Source: Marivita cryptomonadis (lineage in GTDB: Bacteria > Pseudomonadota > Alphaproteobacteria > Rhodobacterales > Rhodobacteraceae). Taken from it: DNA of 64,000 nt. Position 1 is the first letter of the stretch. Every line of letters starts with the position of its first letter. A program made the translations under genes and the position numbers. The stretch lies in contig NZ_JFKD01000010.1 in NCBI RefSeq assembly GCF_002115725.1, forward strand, positions 116,397 through 180,396, written 5' to 3'. A model generated the notes under the pieces. That model did not search any database. It was not told where the DNA came from and was given only the letters and a program-made list of their open reading frames with translations. Of the stretch, positions 1 to 6,727 are shown piece after piece.

Positions 1-86
1 TCCTGGCACCGCGCGCCACCAACCTGACTGCCGAAGGGCGAGAGGCCAACCGGCGCGTTGAGGCCGTTCTGATATCTGTGGAATGA
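1..86 (+). CDS. C-terminal end of an OmpA-family protein (partial)
   Basis: Only the last 27 codons are in the window (first full codon at 3, TGA at 84-86). The peptide contains TAEGREANRRVEAVLI, the end of the peptidoglycan-binding OmpA domain, where NRRVE is the conserved 'N-R-R-V/I' stretch. The same motif ends the domain of the complete OmpA-type gene at 19322-21238. The protein is presumably an envelope protein attached non-covalently to peptidoglycan, but its N-terminal architecture cannot be seen. Confidence 0.8.
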   Translation, partial: LAPRATNLTAEGREANRRVEAVLISVE

Positions 87-115
87 AAAAGGCCGGGAAC
101 ACGCCCCGACCTTTT
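87..115. terminator. Bidirectional terminator between OmpA-type gene and peroxiredoxin
   Basis: Hairpin with arms 87-97 and 105-115 (AAAAGG-C-CGGG against CCCG-A-CCTTTT, one mismatch, 7-nt loop). A-tract on the left and T-tract on the right allow use from both strands, fitting the convergent genes on either side. Confidence 0.75.
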
Positions 116-138
116 CCCAAAGTTCAGTCTGCAATGGC

Positions 139-792
139 TTACAAAGGCAGCTTGGTCTTGCGCAGATAAGGCAGCACAGTTTCGATCTTGCCGTACTTTG
201 CAATCGCATCCGCGTCGCTGACCGACATCGGTACAATGACATCCTGGCCGACAGTCCAGTTTGCCGGCATGGCAACGTTTTCCCGCGCCGAAGTTTGCAG
301 CGCGTCCAGTGCACGCAACACTTCGGCAAAGTTCCGGCCCACGGTCATTGGGTAAGTCATGCTCAGCTTCAGCTTCTTGTCAGGTCCGACAATGAACACA
401 ACCCGGACTGTCGCGCTGTCCGCGGGGGTCCGGCCATCTGGCAGGACGTATTCTGCAGGCAGCATGTCGAACGCTTTGGCCACGGCCAAGTCTTCATCCG
501 CGATGATCGGAAAGCCTGCTTTGGACCCGGAAGTCGATTCGATATCATCCTTCCACTTCTTGTGATCCTCGACACCGTCGACGGAAATGCCCATCACCTT
601 GGTGCCACGTTTTTCCCATTCTTCAGACAGTTGCGCGACCGCACCGAATTCCGTGGTGCAGACGGGCGTAAAGTCCTTTGGATGTGAGAAAAGGATTGCC
701 CAACTGTCGCCAATCCAATCGTGAAGGGTGATCGTCCCCTGATCGGTTTCTACAGTCAGGTTGGGAATTTCATCGTTGATACGCAGGCCCAT
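139..792 (-). CDS. 1-Cys peroxiredoxin (Prx6-type, AhpC/TSA family)
   Basis: Thiol peroxidase of 217 aa that reduces H2O2 and organic hydroperoxides in the cytoplasm. The active-site motif HPKDFTPVCTTEFG places the peroxidatic Cys at residue 45, and it is the only cysteine in the protein, so there is no resolving Cys; that defines the 1-Cys/Prx6 class. Length and the long C-terminal arm (about residues 150-217) fit Prx6 rather than AhpC. I chose the ATG at 792 because AGAAGGAGG lies just upstream; an in-frame ATG at 831 would add 13 residues without a good ribosome site. It is monocistronic, convergent with the OmpA-type gene and divergent from the aldehyde dehydrogenase. Confidence 0.93.
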   Translation of the reverse strand: MGLRINDEIPNLTVETDQGTITLHDWIGDSWAILFSHPKDFTPVCTTEFGAVAQLSEEWEKRGTKVMGISVDGVEDHKKWKDDIESTSGSKAGFPIIADEDLAVAKAFDMLPAEYVLPDGRTPADSATVRVVFIVGPDKKLKLSMTYPMTVGRNFAEVLRALDALQTSARENVAMPANWTVGQDVIVPMSVSDADAIAKYGKIETVLPYLRKTKLPL

Positions 793-921
793 GATTGCCT
801 CCTTCTGAGATGTGACGTTTGACGCAAACATAGGCAGCGCATCGGTCGGTTACACCCCCTTGCGAGGGGAACGCGGGGGTGACACAGTGTCGTCTGCAAT
901 GCTCTGAGGGGAGACAATCAG

Positions 922-2361
922 ATGATCGAGAAACGCCAATTCTACATCAACGGAGAATGGATCGATCCCGTCGAGGGACGTGACCACCACGTCATTGATC
1001 CTTCCACCGAAGAGCCCTGTGCCGTGATTTCCCTTGGAGGTCAGGCTGACACCGACGCGGCAGTTGCCGCGGCCAAGGACGCCTTTCCATCATGGATGGC
1101 CACTCCGCCCGGAGACCGCATCGCGCCGGTGGAAAAACTGCTCGAGATCTACCAATCGCGCGGTGAAGAAATGGCGCTAGCCATGAGTGTCGAAATGGGT
1201 GCACCCATCGACATGTCGCGCGCGAGCCAGGTCGGCGCGGGCACATGGCATCTGCAAAACTTCATCGACGCGGCCAAGTCATTTGAATTTGACCGCCCGC
1301 TCAACGACCAAAGCCCAAAGGACCGCATCATCTACGAAGCCGTCGGCGTCTGCGCCCTGATCACGCCGTGGAACTGGCCAATGAACCAAGTCACGCTCAA
1401 GGTGGGTGCTGCGGCCATCGCGGGCTGTACGATGGTGCTCAAGCCGTCCGAGGAAAGCCCACTCAACGCGATGATCTTTGCCGAAATGATGCACGAGGCC
1501 GGTTTCCCGCCGGGCGTATTCAACCTCGTGAACGGAGATGGCGTTGGCGTCGGCAGCCAGCTTTCGGCACATCCCGACGTCGACATGGTCAGCTTTACAG
1601 GCTCCAGCCGCGCTGGCAAACTGATCTCCAAGGCGGCTGCCGACACGCTCAAGCGGGTACATCTGGAATTGGGTGGCAAAGGTGCGAACCTGATCTTCGC
1701 CGACGCCGATGAGAAAGCCGTCAAGCGCAGCGTGCTGCACATGATGCAGAACACAGGTCAGTCCTGTAACGCGCCGTCCCGCATGATGGTCGAAGCGCCA
1801 ATCTACGACCGTGTGGTCGAAGAGGCGGGCGAGATTGCCGCCAAGGTCAGCGTCGGCCCCGCCTCGTCCGAAGGCCGTCATATCGGCCCCGTGGTGAACG
1901 CGACCCAGTGGCAGAAAATTCAGGACCTGATCCAGAAAGGCATCGACGAAGGCGCACGCCTTGTCACCGGCGGGGTCGGACGTCCCGAAGGCCTGAACAA
2001 GGGTTTCTATGTGCGGCCCACGGTGTTTGCTGATGTGACCAATGACATGACCATCGCACGCGAAGAAATCTTTGGACCGGTCTTGTCGATCATGAAGTTC
2101 GAGACCGAAGACGAGGCGGTGCAAGTCGCAAACGACACCGTCTACGGTCTGACCAACTATGTCCAAAGCCAGGACGGCGCACGTAGGAACAGGCTGGCGC
2201 GTCAGCTGCGGTCAGGCATGGTGGAAATGAACGGGGAAGGCCGGTCTGCAGGATCGCCCTTCGGCGGAATGAAGCAATCCGGCAACGGACGCGAAGGCGG
2301 TGTCTGGGGCATCGAGGACTTTCTCGAAGTCAAAGCCGTCTCTGGCTGGGCGGCAGAGTAA
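922..2361 (+). CDS. NAD(P)-dependent aldehyde dehydrogenase family protein
   Basis: Full-length ALDH-superfamily enzyme of 479 aa oxidising an aldehyde to the acid. The Rossmann-type N-terminal domain carries PWNWP (about residue 150) and the general-base Glu is in ELGGKGAN (E249); the catalytic Cys is in NTGQSCNAPSR (C282). The conserved EIFGPVLS motif (around residue 380) is present. GAGGGGAG upstream supports the ATG at 922. The substrate cannot be read from sequence; the closest feel is the ALDH group that includes betaine-aldehyde- and semialdehyde-type enzymes, but no choline genes are adjacent. It stands alone, divergent from the peroxiredoxin. Confidence 0.9.
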   Translation: MIEKRQFYINGEWIDPVEGRDHHVIDPSTEEPCAVISLGGQADTDAAVAAAKDAFPSWMATPPGDRIAPVEKLLEIYQSRGEEMALAMSVEMGAPIDMSRASQVGAGTWHLQNFIDAAKSFEFDRPLNDQSPKDRIIYEAVGVCALITPWNWPMNQVTLKVGAAAIAGCTMVLKPSEESPLNAMIFAEMMHEAGFPPGVFNLVNGDGVGVGSQLSAHPDVDMVSFTGSSRAGKLISKAAADTLKRVHLELGGKGANLIFADADEKAVKRSVLHMMQNTGQSCNAPSRMMVEAPIYDRVVEEAGEIAAKVSVGPASSEGRHIGPVVNATQWQKIQDLIQKGIDEGARLVTGGVGRPEGLNKGFYVRPTVFADVTNDMTIAREEIFGPVLSIMKFETEDEAVQVANDTVYGLTNYVQSQDGARRNRLARQLRSGMVEMNGEGRSAGSPFGGMKQSGNGREGGVWGIEDFLEVKAVSGWAAE

Positions 2362-2390
2362 ACCCAAATTGGAGCAGGGGGCACAGGTCT

Positions 2391-2418
2391 CCTGCTTCTT
2401 CTTTTTCCAAATATGCAA
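2391..2418 (-). repeat. 28-bp dispersed intergenic repeat, copy 1
   Basis: Read on the minus strand this contains GCATATTTGGAAAAAGAAG. It is identical over 28 bp to 5758-5785 on the plus strand. It lies just after the aldehyde dehydrogenase stop. A looser relative (GATATTTGTGAAACAGAGAAGA) is at 11547-11568. Confidence 0.8.
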
Positions 2419-2469
2419 TCGGCGCTGCCACAAGCTGCGTAAGTTGGACATATCAGCGTCCGGTTCGTC

Positions 2470-3114
2470 TCAGAACGGAGCGGCCACCCTAAACTTCATA
2501 CCTTCGCCACCATCCGGGTGCCGTAAACGCAATTCTTCGGCATGTAGCATCATACGCGGGTGCTGATCTGCAGTCCCGGGCGCATAGAGTGGATCACCCA
2601 AAATCGGATGCCCCAAAGCCAGCATATGCACCCGAAGCTGATGGCTGCGCCCGGTCTGCGGAAACAGCTTTACCCGGCTTTCCGCGTCCGACGCTTTCAT
2701 TACCCGCCAATCTGTCACTGCCGGTTTGCCAGCCTCATGATCGACCTTTTGCAAAGGGCGGTTCGGCCAATCGACGATTAGCGGCAGGTCCACTGTCCCG
2801 GTCTTCGGCTCCAGGCGTCCGGCGACGCGGGCGAGATAGGTTTTCTTTGTCTGCCGTTTCTCGAACTGCAATCCCAGATGGCGCTGAGCATGGGGTGTCA
2901 GGCCGAACACCATCACGCCCGAGGTATCACGATCAAGCCGGTGTACCAGAAGCACCTGTGGATAAGCCGCTTCGAGCCGCGCGATCAGACAATCTGCCAG
3001 TTCTGCTCCCTTTCCGGGCACAGACAGCAATCCGGCGGGCTTGTTCACCGCGAGGATCTCGTGGTCCTCGTGCAGAATGTCCAGCGGCGTGTCGGGCGGG
3101 GTATAATCTGACAT
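2470..3114 (-). CDS. rluA: Pseudouridine synthase RluA (23S rRNA U746 / tRNA U32)
   Basis: 214 aa, collinear with E. coli RluA over the whole length. The catalytic motif HRLDRDTSG (Asp at residue 61) is followed by the family motifs DLPLIVDWPNRP and GRSHQLRVHMLALGHPILGD. There is no N-terminal S4 domain, again as in RluA and unlike RluC/RluD. It isomerises U746 in 23S rRNA and U32 in some tRNAs. I prefer the ATG at 3114 (MSDYTPPD); a GTG two codons upstream is possible. It ends close to the repeat after the aldehyde dehydrogenase, with which it is convergent. Confidence 0.93.
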   Translation of the reverse strand: MSDYTPPDTPLDILHEDHEILAVNKPAGLLSVPGKGAELADCLIARLEAAYPQVLLVHRLDRDTSGVMVFGLTPHAQRHLGLQFEKRQTKKTYLARVAGRLEPKTGTVDLPLIVDWPNRPLQKVDHEAGKPAVTDWRVMKASDAESRVKLFPQTGRSHQLRVHMLALGHPILGDPLYAPGTADQHPRMMLHAEELRLRHPDGGEGMKFRVAAPF

Positions 3115-3153
3115 CTGCACCGTCTACGCAGCTTGAGAGCCCAGAACAAGACT

Positions 3154-3207
3154 CAGGATTTTCGTACGAAAATCCTGCCACTGCAGAAACTTCGTACGAA
3201 GTTTCTG
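3154..3207. repeat. Two tandem 24-bp perfect palindromes, core TTCGTACGAA
   Basis: 3154-3177 and 3184-3207 are each perfect 24-bp palindromes sharing the 10-bp core TTCGTACGAA but with different outer arms (CAGGATT... and CAGAAAC...). Their centres are 30 bp apart. They fill the gap between the stop of the FAD-GcvT gene (3209) and the start of rluA (3114), both leftward. As RNA each folds into a hairpin with a minimal loop; no T-tract follows. Likely terminators, processing sites or a protein-binding site. Confidence 0.8.
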
Positions 3208-3208
3208 G

Positions 3209-5653
3209 CTACCCTCGCACACGCGCCGACGTCGGATCATACATCGGTCTGAGCGAGGCTTCTGCTTTGACCCGCACGCCGGCTACGTCGATCTCGTAGG
3301 TCGACGCCAACACCTGCTCCACGGTTTCACCCACACAGGGCACGTATCCCATGCCGATGGCACCGCCCAGATGGTGTCCATATGCACCGGAACTCAGATA
3401 GCCCACGATCTCCCCATCCCGCAGGATGGGTTCGTGATGATACAGCAGCGGTTCGGGGTCCGTCAGACGGAACTGCACGAGACGGTTTTGCAAACCGGCC
3501 TCGCGCTTTTGCAGAACCGCGTCACGTCCGATGAAATCGGGTTTCGCTGTCTTTACAGCAAAGCCAAGCCCGGCCTCCAGCACGTGATCCTCGCAAGTGA
3601 TGTCATGGCCAAAGTGGCGGAACGCTTTTTCGATCCGACAGGTATCCATCGCATGCATCCCGCAAAGCGTCAGCCCAAAATCCTGACCAGCCTCCCACAG
3701 GGTTTCAAACACATGCCCCGCCTGGTCGGCTGGGATGTAGATCTCCCAGCCCAGTTCTCCGACATAGGACACGCGATGCACCCGCGCGGTGCCAAGACCG
3801 ATCTCGATCTCTTGCGCAGTGCCGAACGGATTGGCATCGTTCGAGAAATCATCCGGCGATACCGCCTGCATCACCTGTCGTGCGTTCGGCCCCATCACCG
3901 CCAGCACACCTTCGCCTGCTGTCACATCGGTGACGATGACGCGTTTGTCGCCAACATGGCGTTGCAACCATGTCTGGTCAGCGGCGCGTGTCGCGGCTGG
4001 GGTGACGACGAGATAGCAGGTCTCGGTCAAGCGGGTGACGGTGACATCCGCCTCGATCCCGCCGCGCGTGTTCAGAAACTGAGTGTAGACGATCTTGCCC
4101 ACTGGCACCGACATATCTGCGCCGCACACATGGTTCAGAAACGTCTCAGAGTCCGGTCCCTCGACCCGCAGCTTCCCGAAAGAGGACATGTCGTACATGC
4201 CGACATTCTCGCGGATCGCTTTGTGTTCGCGCGCAACACTGTCGAAGAAGTTTTGCCGCTTCCAACTATAGGCGTACTCAGGCGACTGACCCTCATTCGC
4301 GTACCAGTTCGCGCGTTCCCACCCTGCAATCTCGCCCATCACTGCGCCGCGCTCCAGAAGTTGCTGATGAAACGGTGTGCGTCGTACACCGCGTGCTGTC
4401 GCTTTCTGGCGGTAGGGATAGTGGTCGGCGTAAAGAAGGCCCAAAGTCTCCGTCACCCGCTCCTTCAGATAGCGGCGGTTACGCTGGAAAGGCTGCGCGC
4501 GGGCAATGTCCACGTCACCCAGATCGAACGGCTTGGCCCCGTCCTCCATCCATTGCGCCAGCGCCATGCCAGCCCCACCCGCCGACTGGATGCCGATGGA
4601 GTTAAATCCGGCGGCGACCCAGACATTCTCCATCTCGCGCGCTTGACCAAGGTAGTAGGCATTGTCGGGCGTAAAGCTTTCGGGCCCATTGAAGAACGTG
4701 TGAATTCCGGCCTCGGCCAACATTGGCATCCGGTTCACCGCCGCCTCCAAGATGGGTTCGAAATGGTCGAAATCCTCGGGCAGTTGATCGAACTCGAAAG
4801 TTTCGGGGATGCCGTTCATGCCCCAGGGTTTCGATTTCGGCTCGAACGCGCCGAGCATCATCTTGCCAGCGTCTTCCTTGTAATAAGCGCATTCATCAGG
4901 CACCCGCAGCACGGGCAAGGCTTCCAAGCCGGGGATCGGTTCGGACACGATGTAGAAATGTTCGCAGGCCTGCAGCGGCACGTTCACGCCTAGCATCTGA
5001 CCTACCTCACGACCCCACATGCCTGCGCAATTCACCACATGATCGCATGTGATCGTGCCGCTGCTGCCGTCTTCGGACGCCCAGTCGACCGCGGTGATGC
5101 GCTGTCCGTCGCGTGTGACGCGTGTTGCCTTGGTCCGCTCGAAAATTTGCGCACCGCGCTGGCGAGCCCCCTTGGCCATGGCCAGGGCGATATTGGCGGG
5201 ATCGCCTTGTCCATCACTGGGCAGGTACACGCCACCCACGACATCGCTGGTGTTCAGATGTGCGTATTTCCGTTTGATCTCGGCTGTGTCGATTTCTTCG
5301 ACCGGAACGCCAAACGCGCGTGCCATTGCTGCTGTGCGGCGCAGTTCCTCGTGCCGTTCATGCGTCAATGCGACCGAGATTGATCCCACCTTGCGAAAAC
5401 CGGTGGCGACACCCGTTTCCTCTTCGATGGTCGAGTAGAGATCAGCGGTATATTTCGCCAGTTTCGTCATGTTCGACGAGGCGCGCAATTGCCCGATCAG
5501 ACCAGCCGCATGCCATGTTGTGCCAGAGGTCAGCTGCTTGCGTTCCAGCAGCACCACATCGGTCCAGCCCAGCTTGGTCAGGTGATAGGCGACGGAACAG
5601 CCGATGACTCCACCACCGATGATGACTGCGCGGGCATGTTTAGGGAGGGTCAT
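3209..5653 (-). CDS. FAD-dependent oxidoreductase-GcvT fusion (dimethylglycine/sarcosine dehydrogenase family), copy B
   Basis: 814 aa. The N-terminal half is a DAO-type flavin domain (dinucleotide motif GGGVIGCSVAYHL near residue 12; SGTTWHAAG near residue 45, whose His is the usual site of covalent FAD attachment in this family). The C-terminal half (about residues 430-800) is an aminomethyltransferase-like GcvT domain that in relatives binds tetrahydrofolate and captures the released one-carbon unit. The expected reaction is oxidative N-demethylation of dimethylglycine, sarcosine or a related N-methyl amine. AAGGAG precedes the ATG at 5653. It lies 201 bp beyond the methyltransferase gene, so it may be the last gene of the same leftward unit. 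Exact substrate is not decidable. Confidence 0.87.
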   Translation of the reverse strand: MTLPKHARAVIIGGGVIGCSVAYHLTKLGWTDVVLLERKQLTSGTTWHAAGLIGQLRASSNMTKLAKYTADLYSTIEEETGVATGFRKVGSISVALTHERHEELRRTAAMARAFGVPVEEIDTAEIKRKYAHLNTSDVVGGVYLPSDGQGDPANIALAMAKGARQRGAQIFERTKATRVTRDGQRITAVDWASEDGSSGTITCDHVVNCAGMWGREVGQMLGVNVPLQACEHFYIVSEPIPGLEALPVLRVPDECAYYKEDAGKMMLGAFEPKSKPWGMNGIPETFEFDQLPEDFDHFEPILEAAVNRMPMLAEAGIHTFFNGPESFTPDNAYYLGQAREMENVWVAAGFNSIGIQSAGGAGMALAQWMEDGAKPFDLGDVDIARAQPFQRNRRYLKERVTETLGLLYADHYPYRQKATARGVRRTPFHQQLLERGAVMGEIAGWERANWYANEGQSPEYAYSWKRQNFFDSVAREHKAIRENVGMYDMSSFGKLRVEGPDSETFLNHVCGADMSVPVGKIVYTQFLNTRGGIEADVTVTRLTETCYLVVTPAATRAADQTWLQRHVGDKRVIVTDVTAGEGVLAVMGPNARQVMQAVSPDDFSNDANPFGTAQEIEIGLGTARVHRVSYVGELGWEIYIPADQAGHVFETLWEAGQDFGLTLCGMHAMDTCRIEKAFRHFGHDITCEDHVLEAGLGFAVKTAKPDFIGRDAVLQKREAGLQNRLVQFRLTDPEPLLYHHEPILRDGEIVGYLSSGAYGHHLGGAIGMGYVPCVGETVEQVLASTYEIDVAGVRVKAEASLRPMYDPTSARVRG

Positions 5654-5854
5654 GGAAAGTCTCCTTGGGGTCCCATGGGTGGGAAGCTGATGAAGTGCGA
5701 TCTTGTGGCGTTGCCCAAGCGCCCATCGCCTGTTCGGCGGAGTGGCGGCTTGGGAATTTGCATATTTGGAAAAAGAAGAAGCAGGGGGACGCGCATCAGT
5801 CTTGAAGTTCTTGAGGTGATGACTGCCTGTGATCGCGTTCCGCTGTGCATGGTG
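5654..5854. other. Non-coding gap between the two halves of the methylamine cluster
   Basis: 201 bp between the homocysteine methyltransferase and FAD-GcvT copy B. It contains the 28-bp dispersed repeat (5758-5785) and the ribosome site of copy B. I see no convincing promoter or terminator hairpin, so whether copy B is cotranscribed is open. Confidence 0.5.
5758..5785 (+). repeat. 28-bp dispersed intergenic repeat, copy 2
   Basis: Exact 28-bp inverted copy of 2391-2418, containing GCATATTTGGAAAAAGAAG followed by AAGCAGG. It lies downstream of the leftward homocysteine methyltransferase gene. Confidence 0.8.
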
Positions 5855-6727
5855 TCAGGCCTTTGAGAAGCGCCCGGCCAGTTCGGCAATATGGGACGGC
5901 GTGGTTTCGCAGCATCCACCGAGGATCGTAGCGCCATGTTCGACCCATGTGGCGGCCTGGTCTGCATAGGCGTCTGGCCCCATGTCGCGGCGCGCGGTCA
6001 GCGCATCGACCGTGGGTTTGTCCGCGAGGAATGCCTTGGTGATCTGGGTGAACGCGTTGGCATAGGCCCCGGCTGGTTTGCCGCTGGTCCTGAGCACATC
6101 AATCGCCGCGGGCATCGCCTCTGGCGCGGAACAATTGGCAAGGAGTGCCGCGGCATCACCACAAAGAGCAACCGCATCCGCCAAGGCCTCGCCAGAGCGT
6201 AGGTGGCTGCCATCCTCGTCATCGACCGAGAAGGCGATCCAGACAGGTTTTCCCAGACCCTGCACCGCTTCGAGTGCGGCTCGCGTCTGGGCTACAGAGA
6301 TCACGGTTTCAAAGAGCAGCATGTCACAGGACGGCGCCAGTATCCCGGCCACCTCGGCCATAAGTTCGACTGCGATCTCGTGTGGTGGCTGCAAGTCAGC
6401 CCGATAGGATGCGCCAAGCGGCCCGATGCTACCTGCGATCCTGCCGGTTCCATGCGCCTCGCGCGCCGCCAGCGCCATATCGAGCGCGATCCGATGTAGG
6501 TCTTCGAACCGGTCTTCGTGGTCGGTTCCGGCAAGCCGGTCGCGGTGTATGGCATAAGTGTTCGTGGTGGCGATATCAGCCCCGGCGGCAAAGTAATCCG
6601 CGTGAATCTCGCGGACGAGATGGGGCATGTCGATCATCACTTGCGTGGACCACAGCGGTGTCGGCGGAGTGCCCGAACGGTGGATGAGTTCCTGACCCAT
6701 CCCGCCGTCCAGAATCGTGAGTGTCAT
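5855..6727 (-). CDS. Homocysteine S-methyltransferase (betaine-homocysteine methyltransferase type)
   Basis: 290 aa, Pfam 'homocysteine S-methyltransferase' fold. The N-terminus reads LDGGMGQELIHRSG and the C-terminus has the zinc-thiolate pair in GGCCETTPSHI, with a third Cys in LLANCSAPEAM, the usual three zinc ligands. It transfers a methyl group to homocysteine to form methionine. The donor is inferred from context: flanking dimethylglycine-dehydrogenase-type genes suggest glycine betaine, leaving dimethylglycine for the neighbours. The ATG at 6727 overlaps the TGA of the upstream gene (ATGA), indicating translational coupling; an upstream in-frame start would lie inside that gene. S-methylmethionine is an alternative donor. 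Confidence 0.88.
   Translation of the reverse strand: MTLTILDGGMGQELIHRSGTPPTPLWSTQVMIDMPHLVREIHADYFAAGADIATTNTYAIHRDRLAGTDHEDRFEDLHRIALDMALAAREAHGTGRIAGSIGPLGASYRADLQPPHEIAVELMAEVAGILAPSCDMLLFETVISVAQTRAALEAVQGLGKPVWIAFSVDDEDGSHLRSGEALADAVALCGDAAALLANCSAPEAMPAAIDVLRTSGKPAGAYANAFTQITKAFLADKPTVDALTARRDMGPDAYADQAATWVEHGATILGGCCETTPSHIAELAGRFSKA

Noticed and set aside
1279..2166. 295-codon minus-strand frame inside the aldehyde dehydrogenase gene
   Set aside because: Shadow of a well supported enzyme; no ribosome site and no homology.
3371..4993. 540-codon open frame on the plus strand
   Set aside because: Antisense to the FAD-GcvT gene; Arg/His-rich translation without any recognisable domain, as expected of a shadow frame in GC-rich DNA.
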